A model generated the notes under the pieces. The model was given only the letters and a program-made list of their open reading frames with translations, was not told where the DNA came from and did not search any database. The position numbers and the translations under genes are program-made. Shown here piece by piece: positions 16,563 to 25,004 of a stretch of 64,000 nt of DNA (position 1 is the stretch's first letter; every line of letters starts with the position of its first letter). This stretch comes from Bacteroidota bacterium (GTDB lineage: Bacteria > Bacteroidota > Bacteroidia > Bacteroidales > F082), in NCBI GenBank assembly GCA_016715945.1, contig JADJXJ010000001.1, forward strand, positions 930,001 to 994,000, written 5' to 3'.

Positions 16563-17570
16563 TTAAGCGAAACGGGCCTGACTTTTGGGGGCCGGCATGC
16601 CGTTTCGGGTATGGATCCGGCCAGAAAACTGGCTTTCACCGGGAAGGTTGTTCATCAGCATGGTATTCAGGTTACGCCTGCGCATCTGGTCTTCAAGTCG
16701 GGAAGTGTAGTCGTAGCTCGATTCGGGCAGGTTGAACTTCAGCGTGACAGGCATGATTTCGATGATAAACATCAGCAGGAAGAACATAAGGTAGGCAACC
16801 AGGGCAAACCTGTTTTCGAACACGAGCTGGTGAAGCGCCTCGATGCGCAGGAGCAATCCGGGATTGTCAAAACGTGCCAGGGCAAGTTCTTCTTTTTCAT
16901 GCATTGCCTTTTCAGTCAGACTTTTAGCCTGGGTATATTCACCAAGTGCACGCAGGTAATCCTGCTCAAGTTGTTCGGCAATCTGCATTTTTAGCCTGGT
17001 GATGCTGTGCACCCCTTTGATTCCGCTGCCGCTGGTACCCTCAGCCTCGCGCCGTGCAACATCGAGCGCTTTCATCCATTCCACACGGGCAGTTTCGGTC
17101 CGCTGTTGCAAAAGTTCGAGTGCATCGCTTTGCGCCGTGGCAGCCACAAGGCGTGCTTCGTGCGCTTCATGCTGCTTCATCCTGTCGAGCTGAAGGCGGA
17201 TATCGTGATCAAATACAACGCTGTCGATGGCAAAAGCTCCAAGTAGCGCCACAACAAACCCAAGTATCCAGCGAAATGTCTTGATCCAACGCTCCGACCT
17301 CTTGCTGTCGGTCTCCGACATCACAATCGACCGCTCGAGGATGAACACCACCACCGAGGCAACCAAAGCGGCGAACAAACCCGTTTTCAAAGAACCACCA
17401 AGTACATGATGCACCAGAAAGTAGGTGCTGAGTCCCCAGATCAGGGTAGGAAGCAGAACAATCATCCCGAGCAGGGAAACCTTTTGCAGGCTCCAGCCAG
17501 ATTCCAGACGCAGGCGCTGGTAATCGGCACCGGTGATGAAACTTGAAATTCTGTTGAAAAGCTTTGTCAT
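16563..17570 (-). CDS. DUF4407 membrane protein
   Basis: 335 residues. Three hydrophobic helices lie in the first 130 residues (about 30-52, 62-80, 103-122). A long charged, probably coiled-coil segment follows (about 130-245, VRQ/EAR-rich, LDRMKQHEAHEARLVAA), with one more helix near 258-280 (FALVAYLMFFLLMFIIEIMP). This is the DUF4407 plan, whose function is unknown. It overlaps the upstream unknown gene by 4 bases. Between it and the convergent WYL gene lies a GC-rich hairpin (about 16517-16568) that may end both transcripts. Confidence 0.8.
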   Translation of the reverse strand: MTKLFNRISSFITGADYQRLRLESGWSLQKVSLLGMIVLLPTLIWGLSTYFLVHHVLGGSLKTGLFAALVASVVVFILERSIVMSETDSKRSERWIKTFRWILGFVVALLGAFAIDSVVFDHDIRLQLDRMKQHEAHEARLVAATAQSDALELLQQRTETARVEWMKALDVARREAEGTSGSGIKGVHSITRLKMQIAEQLEQDYLRALGEYTQAKSLTEKAMHEKEELALARFDNPGLLLRIEALHQLVFENRFALVAYLMFFLLMFIIEIMPVTLKFNLPESSYDYTSRLEDQMRRRNLNTMLMNNLPGESQFSGRIHTRNGMPAPKSQARFA

Positions 17571-18202
17571 AAACTCTGCTGGTTTTTTTCGGTTAATAAT
17601 GTTTCATTGCGCAAAGCGAGGTTGGTGCCACGGGCTATCAGAATCTCATCAAGCCTTTGCATTGCACCTCTTAAGAATCCATCCGTGTAGTCGTGCAGGC
17701 AAACTGCAATCAAACCTTCGCCTTCAACTGTCAGCTCCAGTTCTCTGCTCATAAGCTCCACACGGGCACGGGCCTCAGCAACAGCAGCCAGGATTTTTTC
17801 TTCCGAAGGCGCATGCAGGCCACGGTAAAGGATGAGTTCACCTTCAAGCTTTTGCAGGTTGTCGCGCTCCTCCTGAATGCAATCCCTCAAAAGGTTGCGG
17901 AATTCGGCACCTATACGCCTCAGCGTGTTGTCCTTAACCTCGGCTGTACGGTACCTGTATCCGTCGTTGTATCCCGACTGGAAGAAGTCTCTGTCAATGA
18001 ACGTTTGCAAAACTGGGTGCAGATAAACCGGATGCTTCAGGGCAGGTGCTTCAGGCATCGCAGGTACCGGAGGCTTTGGATTCACAAACAATTCGTAGGG
18101 CGGAGCATTCACGTCAACTGGTTCTGCACTGGCCTGAGCGGTGGCATTTCTGGCACTGTTTTTTCCGAAAAGCTTGTTAAAGAAATTTTTTAAAACAGTC
18201 AT
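17567..18202 (-). CDS. Unknown protein upstream of the DUF4407 gene
   Basis: 211 residues, no family recognised. The N-terminus MTVLKNFFNKLFGKNSARN could be amphipathic. A proline-rich stretch follows (about 30-60, NPKPPVPAMPEAPALKHP), then a helical domain with FQSGYNDGYRYR and a DLREIEER-like charged region. No signal peptide or strong membrane helix. It is coupled by a 4-base overlap to the DUF4407 membrane protein and starts 12 bases after the HNH gene, so the three form one transcription unit. Confidence 0.7.
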   Translation of the reverse strand: MTVLKNFFNKLFGKNSARNATAQASAEPVDVNAPPYELFVNPKPPVPAMPEAPALKHPVYLHPVLQTFIDRDFFQSGYNDGYRYRTAEVKDNTLRRIGAEFRNLLRDCIQEERDNLQKLEGELILYRGLHAPSEEKILAAVAEARARVELMSRELELTVEGEGLIAVCLHDYTDGFLRGAMQRLDEILIARGTNLALRNETLLTEKNQQSL

Positions 18203-18214
18203 TTTTCCTTTTTT

Positions 18215-18493
18215 TTAAATGTTAAACTTTGGAACTTCATACAATTCATGTCCTTTGCTGTGGCAGGTATCACACAAGGTGATGAGGTTCAAATCGTCGT
18301 AATCCCAGGGGGCTTTGAATCTGGCTTTGGCCGTGTCGTAGATGTATTGGCGGTGGTGAACCTGCAGGCTCCGGCTGCTGTTGCAGCTTAAGCACCGGTA
18401 CCCATCCCGCTGCAGTATCTTTTCACGTTTCCTCTGCCATTCAGGGGTAAGAAGCAAATCATCATATGACTCTGGCAGAATTAAAGCTCTCAT
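18215..18493 (-). CDS. Small HNH endonuclease
   Basis: 92 residues. The HNH fold is clear: WQRKREKILQRDGYRCLSC, then LQVHHRQYIYD (His-His), then NLITLCDTCHSKGHE, with two CxxC-type zinc pairs (CLSC and CDTC). Such small HNH proteins are found in restriction, toxin and phage contexts. Here it leads a three-gene unit with an unknown protein and a DUF4407 membrane protein. No recognition domain is present besides the nuclease. Biological role unknown. Confidence 0.85.
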   Translation of the reverse strand: MRALILPESYDDLLLTPEWQRKREKILQRDGYRCLSCNSSRSLQVHHRQYIYDTAKARFKAPWDYDDLNLITLCDTCHSKGHELYEVPKFNI

Positions 18494-18581
18494 AGCAGCC
18501 TCCTTTCTTTTTTAGTTGTATCTATATTGTTTAGCAGTTCTTTTTCGGTCAAGCTTTGCATTAGTTGTCCTTATTGCATCT

Positions 18582-18730
18582 GCAAAATTTTAACCTGTGA
18601 TTGTAATCTTTTTACAATTTTCTTTTTCACTTCAATTTTTTTTTTTGCGTTTTTCCGTCGGCAAAATTTCAACCAGTCATTGTAACCTTTTTACAATTTT
18701 ATTTTTGATTTATTTTTTTTGCATTTTCCG
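18582..18730. repeat. Two diverged direct copies of an AT-rich unit with ATTGTAA dyads
   Basis: Copy 1 is 18582-18657 and copy 2 is 18661-18730. Both begin GCAAAATTT and end TTTTTCCG or ATTTTCCG. Each contains the perfect inverted repeat ATTGTAA-5 bases-TTACAAT followed by a T-rich run. They lie upstream of the minus-strand HNH operon, so paired operator sites are possible. A weak terminator is an alternative because of the T run. Confidence 0.75.
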
Positions 18731-18806
18731 AATATTGGGGTTACCATGACACCTTTATATTATTAGACTTGGGTTGAAGTCTTCACAACAAATCCCGCAG
18801 GTAACC

Positions 18807-18897
18807 TTACCGACCTGTCACGAAGCTTTACCGACCTTTCACGAGGTTTTACCGAGCTGTCACGAGGTTTTACCAACCTGTCACGAAGGTTTACCGG
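18807..18897. repeat. 21-base tandem repeat, about four copies
   Basis: Successive units start at 18807, 18828, 18849, 18870 and a partial one at 18891, each close to TTACCGACCTGTCACGAAG. Period is exactly 21, with two to four substitutions per copy. The period is equal to two helical turns, which would place every unit on one face of the DNA. Confidence 0.85.
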
Positions 18898-19129
18898 GTC
18901 GACAAATCCTTACTTCAAGCTGTCATGTTGTTTCAAAACTCTGATATTCAATATGTTAAAAACGTTACAGGCTTTAAATCGTTTTTTTTCAACAGTCCGC
19001 CACAAAATTTTCAACAAGGTAGATTGCGGAACTCATGTAAGAATGCGCCTCCCGAAAAGAGCAGCTAATTACTGATTTTCATAGCATTACATCACCACCG
19101 GAACCAAGAACCCGCAACCCGAAACCAAG

Positions 19130-19390
19130 AACCCTCTCTCCGTCACCCCCTCTCCCCCTCTCCAAGTCGCCCCGTCTCCCTCACCCCCTCTCCCCCTCTC
19201 CAAGTCGCCCCGTCTCCCTCACCCCCTCGCCCCCTCGCCCCATCTCCCAGTCTCCCCCTCGCCCCGTCTCCCAGTCCCCCAGTCGCCCCCTCTCCCCCTC
19301 GCCCCATCTCCCCGTCTCCCCCTCGCCCCGTCTCCCAGTCCCCCAGTCGCCCCCTCTCCCCCTCGCCCCCTCGCCGAAGTCGCCCCGTCG
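19130..19390. repeat. C-rich minisatellite
   Basis: Almost pure C, T with scattered G on the plus strand. A 38-base unit beginning TCACCCCCTCTCC repeats at 19143, 19181 and (in part) 19219. A different segment of about 49 bases starting CCTCGCCCCGTCTCC at 19257 recurs at 19321. The G-rich minus strand has many GGGG runs and could form quadruplexes; the pyrimidine tract could form triplex DNA. Confidence 0.85.
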
Positions 19391-19470
19391 CTTTTTTTCC
19401 TCAAACAGCAATAATTTTCACCAGATTCGTTATTTTGTCGACGGTTTGAATCTGAAATTTGAAAGGTATT

Positions 19471-20004
19471 ATGGAAAACATCACTCTGGGAATCGGATCA
19501 AGGGTTAAGCATCCGCAATATGGAAAAGGCGTTGTGATTCAGGTATATGCCGACTCATACGAGATAACGTTTATCGATTTTGGCACCAAAACCATCCTGA
19601 AATCTTTTGCAGGTCTCGAAGTGCTCGACTATGTGGGCAGTGAGACCGACCTGCTGAGTTTTGAAAAAGTCGAAAAAATTCTGGTGAAAGTGCTGCGCAG
19701 GTTTGCCGATATACAAGAGACCGTACCCCTTGGCAACCGTTGGAAAGGCGGCATGATGATTTTGCAGCCTGCCGACAGGAACCTCAAAGCCAAGGAAATT
19801 CCCATCGAGACTTTCTTCCATAAAATTGTGATGGTCCGCGACCGCCTCCGGGTCATGGAACAGCGCATCAACGCTTCTGAGCTGTCTGATGAGGATAAGG
19901 TAAACCTTCAGCAGTACATCACCCGGATATACGGCAGCCTTACGACCTTCAATATCCTGTTTGCCAACAAGGAAGATCAGTTCGAAGGTGAATCATCCAG
20001 GTAA
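19471..20004 (+). CDS. Small protein with KOW/Tudor-like N-terminal domain
   Basis: About 177 residues. The first 55 residues (IGSRVKHPQYGKGVVIQVYA, then YEITFIDFGTKTILKSFAGL) resemble the small beta-barrel found at the C-terminus of UvrD/PcrA and in DUF3553 proteins, which bind partners such as RNA polymerase. The remainder is helical and charged, no family recognised. ATG at 19471 is preferred over an in-frame TTG at 19459. Its last nine codons and stop lie inside a 35-base sequence that is repeated 862 bases downstream. Confidence 0.75.
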   Translation: MENITLGIGSRVKHPQYGKGVVIQVYADSYEITFIDFGTKTILKSFAGLEVLDYVGSETDLLSFEKVEKILVKVLRRFADIQETVPLGNRWKGGMMILQPADRNLKAKEIPIETFFHKIVMVRDRLRVMEQRINASELSDEDKVNLQQYITRIYGSLTTFNILFANKEDQFEGESSR

Positions 20005-20012
20005 CCGGATTC
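19978..20012. repeat. 35-base direct repeat, left copy
   Basis: Identical to 20875-20909. It begins CAGTTCGAAGG and ends ACCGGATTC, covering the last codons and stop of the upstream gene plus eight bases. Confidence 0.95.
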
Positions 20013-20874
20013 TATCTTTCTAGCAGAGCATATACCTAAAACCAGGACATATAAGTTTGGAAAGTAGGCGTTTATTTACAAATCAATGGACACAGTCGTT
20101 CACTGTGTATCTCTTTAATTCCACTAATAAAAGAAAATCAACTTATTAAGATTTTTTCTTGTTCTTTTGCTTGATCAAAAGAACCAAAAATCAAGGGCGA
20201 ACGAAGCTAGCTCCCCGCTCTGCATCAAGGGCGCAAATCTAAGTGAGGAGTGCATTACAGCATGCAAAACCTCTTCTCTTCTACCCTCATTGCGCAGGAG
20301 CAAAACACTTTACCAGAATTTCTTGCCCGCATGCTGTAACGCAAACAGCCCGCGCTGGGGCGCGTGCTGCCTCACAAGATTTGCTGCCCTTGCTGCATTC
20401 ACACCGGGCGCTTCCCGCCGTTCGCCCTTCCTCCCCGCCCGACCCGGTGAAGTATGAAGTGTTTCTGCTTAGGCACATTACTTAAATTTTTTTGTCAAGA
20501 TTGAAACTCTGTTTCGTCAGCCCCACTTCCACCATTACTTCATCTCAAACAGCTTACTGGCGGGGAGGCAGGCCAGGGCGCGGGGACGATGAGGCGGGAA
20601 TTTCCAAAAACGTAGAAATCCGTGGGGCTGGACACGCGACAGCGTGGCCATCGCGGCAAGCCTGCCGCACGCCCCACTGGATTTCAAGTTTTTGGAAAGG
20701 GCGGGGAGCTTTCGCCCGGGCTTGATCCGCCGGAGGCGGACAATTCTTTGCCTCACTTTGCGTGCTTAGCTACTTACTGGCATCAGGCAACAAGAGCAAT
20801 ACAAACAGCATCGAATCAGCATGCTTGCAGGCAATGCTTTATTTATATGCTCCTGAGAATTGTTGCTAAGCAGG
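20013..20874. mobile_element. 862-base structured non-coding insertion flanked by 35-base direct repeats
   Basis: No convincing gene. The left half has CTTTTG-CTTGAT-CAAAAG near 20163-20180 and an inverted pair GCATTACAGCATGC (20252-20265) / GCATGCTGTAACGC (20329-20342). The right half has a 28-base imperfect stem (20601-20628 with 20671-20698) enclosing two smaller hairpins, then TCCGCC-GGA-GGCGGA (about 20725-20739). Precise removal with one repeat would leave the two flanking convergent genes separated by about three bases. This looks like an inserted element, but no transposase or terminal inverted repeats at the borders are visible. Confidence 0.6.
20601..20698. other. Predicted three-way-junction hairpin
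   Basis: Outer arms TTTCCAAAAAC...GAAATCC.TGGGGC (20601-20628) and the complementary GCCCCACTGGATTTC...GTTTTTGGAAA (20671-20698). Inside lie CACGC-GACA-GCGTG and GCGGCA-AGCC-TGCCGC. The arms differ by few bases, so the fold should be very stable as RNA on either strand. Confidence 0.7.
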
Positions 20875-20909
20875 CAGTTCGAAGGTGAATCATCCAGGTA
20901 ACCGGATTC
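20875..20909. repeat. 35-base direct repeat, right copy
   Basis: Perfect copy of 19978-20012. It runs into the stop codon of the truncated haemoglobin gene (TCA on plus strand, 20908-20910). Confidence 0.95.
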
Positions 20910-21276
20910 AACCCCTGTTCCGCAGAAAATCTGCCGTATTGACGAAGTAACTCCACAAAAAAGCCCTGCATTCGGCATCCATCTCCACCTGGTCCATGGC
21001 ATGTTTCATGCGCATGAGCCAGTGGTCGCGCGCCTTTTCGTTAATCGGAAAAGGTGCATGGCGCATGCGCAGGCGGGGATGTCCGCGCCTTTCGGAATAG
21101 GTGGCTGGTCCGCCCAGGTATTGCACCAGGAATAAAAATAAACGCAACTCAGCGGCTTCCATATCTCCTTCGTACATAGGACGTAGCACCTCATCCTGGC
21201 GCACACCTTCATAAAAATGTGCCACCATGGCCTTGAGTGTGTCGCGTCCGATGCGTTCGTAGTAGGTCAGTTGCAT
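20908..21276 (-). CDS. Truncated haemoglobin (group II type)
   Basis: 122 residues, normal for trHbO-like globins. The F-helix region GHPRLRMRHAPFPI contains the proximal haem histidine in the usual RHxPFPI setting. Other typical features are YYERIGRDTLKAMVAHFYEG (A/B helices) and LFLVQYLGGP. These proteins bind oxygen, NO or peroxide through haem. The stop codon overlaps the right 35-base repeat. It ends a run of minus-strand genes, 12 bases after yidC. Confidence 0.88.
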   Translation of the reverse strand: MQLTYYERIGRDTLKAMVAHFYEGVRQDEVLRPMYEGDMEAAELRLFLFLVQYLGGPATYSERRGHPRLRMRHAPFPINEKARDHWLMRMKHAMDQVEMDAECRAFLWSYFVNTADFLRNRG

Positions 21277-21288
21277 ACCTCTGTCACA

Positions 21289-23208
21289 TTATTTAATCCC
21301 GCGCTGGCGGGCAGCCTCCTCGAGCCTGCGCTGAAAAGCAGATTTTTTAACGGGTTTCTTTTTGTTCTCCTGTATCTGCCGGTGCAACTTGTCTTCGTTG
21401 ATGGCCAGACGGAAAATGTACATCTGCCCGAAAGTGATCAGGTTGGCAAGCAGGTAATAATAGCTCAGTCCGGAAGCATAGTTATTGAACAGTCCGAGGA
21501 ACATGATGGGCATAATGTACATCATGGTCTTCATTCCGGGCAGTGCATTGCTCTGCGATCCCATCATCTGGTTATTCAGGTAGGTATAGGCAATGGTGCT
21601 GGCAGTCATCAGCAGGGTAAACAGGCTGACATGCGAACCATAAAAAGGTATGTTGAACGGCAGGTCGAGGATGCTGTCGTAGCTCGAAAGGTCGTGTGCC
21701 CATAGGAAAGCCTGCTGTCGCAACTCGATGCTTGCCGGGAAGAACCGGAACATCGCAATCAGGATGGGAAACTGCAGCAACATGGGCACACATCCGGCCA
21801 TGGGATTCACCCCGGCTTTTTTATAAAGTTCCATGATGGCCTGTTGCTTTTTCATGGCATCTTCCTGCTTGGGAAATTTGGCAGAAATTTCGTCGATCTC
21901 GGGCTTCAGCACCCTCATGCGGGCCGATGACAAATAGGTCTTGTATGCAATCGGGAACAGGATGATTTTGATGATAAGGGTAAGCACCAAAATCACGATG
22001 CCGTAATTCCAGCCATAGCTTCCCAGCCAGTTGAAGATCGGGATCACCACATACATGTTGATCCAGGCCAGCAGGAAAAAGCCCCAGCCCAGCGGGATCT
22101 GACGCTCAAGGTCGAGCTTGTAGGCCCGCATCTCGCTGAAGCTGTTCGGTCCGATGTACATCGACATGCCGATCACCTCATCCACGGCAGGATTGTAAGG
22201 CACATCCATGGCTGCTTCGGCGCTGCGCAGATAGCGGGGATGGGGTTGTTTTTCCAAAGTGTTAACTTTCAGCAAGGCATTATCGAATGCTTCATCGGCA
22301 ATCAGGCTCGTGCTGAAAAACCGCTGCTTAAACGACACCCACTTCACCTTGGTTTTGATGACCTTTTCGTCAGGTTTGGTCTCGCTCAGGTAATCCACAT
22401 CATCTTTGTAGTGCTTGAAGTAGATAGTGGTGCCATTGAACTGGTCCACCGTGCGCTCCTGCTGCAAAATGTCGGCTTTCCAGTCGAGATTGATATACGA
22501 GGTGTTTTGTGCAATCAGCCCGTTCATCCCTCTGGTCACGATGTCGAATTTGAGCATATACTCATCCTTGCGGATGCCGTACCGAAACTCGATATAACTG
22601 TCCTCCAGCTTATTGCCTGAATCGTCGCTGGCATAAAGCCGCATTGCTATTGTTGCGCTGTCCGAAATTTCGTAACCGGTATTACCTTCAACGGCTTTGC
22701 CGTTGATCAATGGTTCGAAGTAAAGGTTTGCGGTATTGATGATCCTGTTGCGCGAGAAAAACGAAACATCGAAGCGATGGGTATTCGGATCGAAGAGCAG
22801 GAGCGGCTGACCATCCCAGGTTTTGTATTTTGTGAGTTCGGCCTGACGGATAAAGCCGCCCTTGCGCGCAAAGGTGAGGCTAAAAACTCCGTTGCCCACA
22901 ACCAGGTCTTCATCCTGACCTATGGCAGCAGCCGCAAAAGGACCAAACCTGTCGAGGAGTAAAGGAATCACTGCAGCTGAATCAGAGCCAGCAACTGAGG
23001 CAATATCAGGTTGTTGTGCCACATCCTGTTCATTCGCCAGCATCCTGAGCGAGTCGAGCTGCGCCTGTTGTTGTTTTCTAACCTGTGCAATGGAGTCAAG
23101 CTGCTGGCGGCGGCGCTCCATTTCTTCTTTCGAGGGGGTCATCCAGATGGAATAGCCTATCAGGATGGCCGCAATGAGTATAAACCCGATGAGGGAATCT
23201 CTGTTCAT
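21289..23208 (-). CDS. yidC: Membrane protein insertase YidC
   Basis: About 639 residues. An N-terminal anchor (MNRDSLIGFILIAAILIGYSIW) is followed by a large periplasmic beta-domain (about 60-340) and the Oxa1-type five-helix core (about 370-610), including WINMYVVIPIFNWLGSYGWN and CVPMLLQFPILIAMFRFFP. The tail is basic (KKKPVKKSAFQRRLEEAARQ), as expected for ribosome contact. The open frame goes on upstream to 23262, but MNRDSLIGF at 23208 is the family start and lies 20 bases after a -7 element at 23228-23235. Confidence 0.96.
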   Translation of the reverse strand: MNRDSLIGFILIAAILIGYSIWMTPSKEEMERRRQQLDSIAQVRKQQQAQLDSLRMLANEQDVAQQPDIASVAGSDSAAVIPLLLDRFGPFAAAAIGQDEDLVVGNGVFSLTFARKGGFIRQAELTKYKTWDGQPLLLFDPNTHRFDVSFFSRNRIINTANLYFEPLINGKAVEGNTGYEISDSATIAMRLYASDDSGNKLEDSYIEFRYGIRKDEYMLKFDIVTRGMNGLIAQNTSYINLDWKADILQQERTVDQFNGTTIYFKHYKDDVDYLSETKPDEKVIKTKVKWVSFKQRFFSTSLIADEAFDNALLKVNTLEKQPHPRYLRSAEAAMDVPYNPAVDEVIGMSMYIGPNSFSEMRAYKLDLERQIPLGWGFFLLAWINMYVVIPIFNWLGSYGWNYGIVILVLTLIIKIILFPIAYKTYLSSARMRVLKPEIDEISAKFPKQEDAMKKQQAIMELYKKAGVNPMAGCVPMLLQFPILIAMFRFFPASIELRQQAFLWAHDLSSYDSILDLPFNIPFYGSHVSLFTLLMTASTIAYTYLNNQMMGSQSNALPGMKTMMYIMPIMFLGLFNNYASGLSYYYLLANLITFGQMYIFRLAINEDKLHRQIQENKKKPVKKSAFQRRLEEAARQRGIK

Positions 23209-23227
23209 CGACTGAAATTTAAGGGTG

Positions 23228-23235
23228 CAAAAATA
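23228..23235 (-). promoter_or_regulatory. -7 promoter element for yidC
   Basis: Minus-strand TATTTTTG, an exact TAnnTTTG match, 20 bases before the start codon. Confidence 0.55.
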
Positions 23236-23282
23236 GGCAAAATGCCGGAGCGCCCTGACCAAAGGCCACAGAAATCGGCCGG

Positions 23283-24899
23283 TCAGCCCCGCTTGCCGGT
23301 GTATTCTTTCACTGCAGCCACAAATCCCACAAATAAGGGATGCGGACGGGCTACCGTGCTTTTGTATTCGGGATGAAACTGTACGCCCACAAACCAGGGA
23401 TGGTTGTCGAGTTCGATAATTTCGACCAGATTTTCGCTGGGATAAATGCCAACGGCACGCATGCCGGCCTTTTCGTAAGCCTTGCGGTAATCGTTGTTAA
23501 ACTCATACCTGTGCCTGTGACGCTCCGAGATCATCGCTTCCTTGTAGAGTGCATACACCTTGGTTTCCGGCTCGAGCTTGCAGGGATAGGCCCCCAAACG
23601 CATGGTACCGCCGAGGTTTTTAATACCTTTCTGCGTATTCATGATGTCAATCACCGGATGGGGAGTGCGGGGATTCATTTCGGTAGAATGGGCATCGCGT
23701 AGTCCTAACACATTGCGCCCGAACTCGATAACTGCGCACTGCATCCCCAGGCAGATACCAAAAAACGGCACCTTGTTCACCCTGGCCCATTCGATGGCTG
23801 TGATCTTTCCTTCGATGCCCCGCCCGCCGAATCCGGGTGCCACGAGCACCCCACCAACATCATGAAGCTGCTCGTGCACATTGCCACTATCCATATGTTC
23901 GCTGTGCACATACTTTATCTTCACCCGGCATTCGTTGGCCACACCGGCATGTATAAATGCCTCATTGATCGACTTATAGGCATCTTTGAGCTCCACGTAC
24001 TTGCCTACCAGAGCCACAGTAATCTCCGATTGCGGATGATGCAGCTTATGCAAAAATTCCTGCCATTTGCTGATGTCGATCTTATCCGGGATGGGGGTGT
24101 CTGTTTTGCGCAATACAGCAATATCGAGCTTTTCCTCGAGCATCAGCATGGGCACATCGTAAATGGAGGCTGCATCGATGCTTTCGATCACACTCGTAAC
24201 CTCCACATTGCAAAACTGGGCAATCTTACCCCTTATGCTTTCGTTCAGTGGCTTTTCGGTCCGGCAAACGATGATGTCGGGCTGCACCCCCTGTTCGAGC
24301 ATGGTTTTCACCGAATGCTGTGTAGGCTTGGTTTTCAGCTCACCAGCAGCGGATAGAAAAGGAACCAGCGTGAGGTGCACCACCGCACATTTGCGCCCCA
24401 TTTCCCAGCGCATCTGTCGGATGGCTTCGATAAAAGGAAACGACTCGATATCCCCGACAGTACCACCAATCTCGGTGATGACAAAATCGAAGTTGCCGCT
24501 CTGACCAAGCAACTTGATGCGCCGCTTGATTTCGTCGGTGATGTGGGGAATCACCTGAACGGTACTTCCCAGGTAGGTCCCGGCCCTTTCCTCGTTGATC
24601 ACGTGCTGATAAATCCTGCCCGTGGTAACGTTGTTGGCCTGTGAGGTGGGCACATTCGAAAACCTTTCGTAGTGCCCAAGGTCGAGGTCGGTTTCTGCAC
24701 CGTCTTCGGTCACATAACACTCTCCATGTTCGTAGGGATTGAGTGTGCCCGGATCGACATTGATATAGGGATCAAGCTTCTGGATTGTAACCGAGAACCC
24801 CCTGCCCTGCAGCAACTTTGCCAGCGAAGCCGAGATAATTCCCTTGCCGAGCGAGGAAGTTACACCACCGGTAACGAAGATATACCTGGTATCTTTCAT
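23283..24899 (-). CDS. pyrG: CTP synthase
   Basis: 538 residues, full length. The synthetase domain opens with TRYIFVTGGVTSSLGKG (P-loop) and contains DPYINVDPGTLNPYEHGE. The glutamine amidotransferase domain follows, with the nucleophile Cys in FFGICLGMQCAVIEF and the His-x-Glu pair in VGVQFHPEYKS. It makes CTP from UTP, ATP and glutamine. Gene order pyrG-yidC with a 75-base gap. A -7 element lies 27 bases upstream. Confidence 0.98.
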   Translation of the reverse strand: MKDTRYIFVTGGVTSSLGKGIISASLAKLLQGRGFSVTIQKLDPYINVDPGTLNPYEHGECYVTEDGAETDLDLGHYERFSNVPTSQANNVTTGRIYQHVINEERAGTYLGSTVQVIPHITDEIKRRIKLLGQSGNFDFVITEIGGTVGDIESFPFIEAIRQMRWEMGRKCAVVHLTLVPFLSAAGELKTKPTQHSVKTMLEQGVQPDIIVCRTEKPLNESIRGKIAQFCNVEVTSVIESIDAASIYDVPMLMLEEKLDIAVLRKTDTPIPDKIDISKWQEFLHKLHHPQSEITVALVGKYVELKDAYKSINEAFIHAGVANECRVKIKYVHSEHMDSGNVHEQLHDVGGVLVAPGFGGRGIEGKITAIEWARVNKVPFFGICLGMQCAVIEFGRNVLGLRDAHSTEMNPRTPHPVIDIMNTQKGIKNLGGTMRLGAYPCKLEPETKVYALYKEAMISERHRHRYEFNNDYRKAYEKAGMRAVGIYPSENLVEIIELDNHPWFVGVQFHPEYKSTVARPHPLFVGFVAAVKEYTGKRG

Positions 24900-24925
24900 G
24901 GCTTATTGAATGTTCAACAAGCGGA

Positions 24926-24933
24926 CAAAATTA
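24926..24933 (-). promoter_or_regulatory. -7 promoter element for pyrG
   Basis: Minus-strand TAATTTTG, an exact TAnnTTTG match, 27 bases before the start codon. Confidence 0.55.
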
Positions 24934-25004
24934 AGTCGTAAAATCCAACAATGCCAATCCGGCGGTTAGCTGAGGCCAAATTTAAAGTTGCGGGCTTGTT
25001 TGCC

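Larger units (their letters stand above)
18494..19470. other. Repeat-rich intergenic region of about 980 bases
   Basis: No gene is supported here. It holds, in order, two diverged copies of a 70-76 base AT-rich unit with ATTGTAA/TTACAAT dyads (18582-18730), a 21-base tandem repeat (18807-18897), and a strongly strand-biased C-rich minisatellite (about 19130-19390). Open frames in the C-rich part translate to Gly-Arg-Glu low-complexity sequence and are artefacts of the repeat. Confidence 0.7.

Noticed and set aside
18807..18897. Possible CRISPR array
   Set aside because: Units are contiguous 21-base tandem repeats without spacers, and too short and variable for CRISPR repeats.
19181..19411. 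Minus-strand frames encoding Gly-Arg-Glu-rich proteins
   Set aside because: They are translations of the C-rich minisatellite and have no normal protein composition.
20167..20485. Plus-strand frames of 80-96 codons inside the structured insertion
   Set aside because: The frames coincide with inverted repeats and GC-rich hairpins, have Arg/Ser/Pro/Ala-biased composition and overlap frames in other phases; I judge them non-coding.
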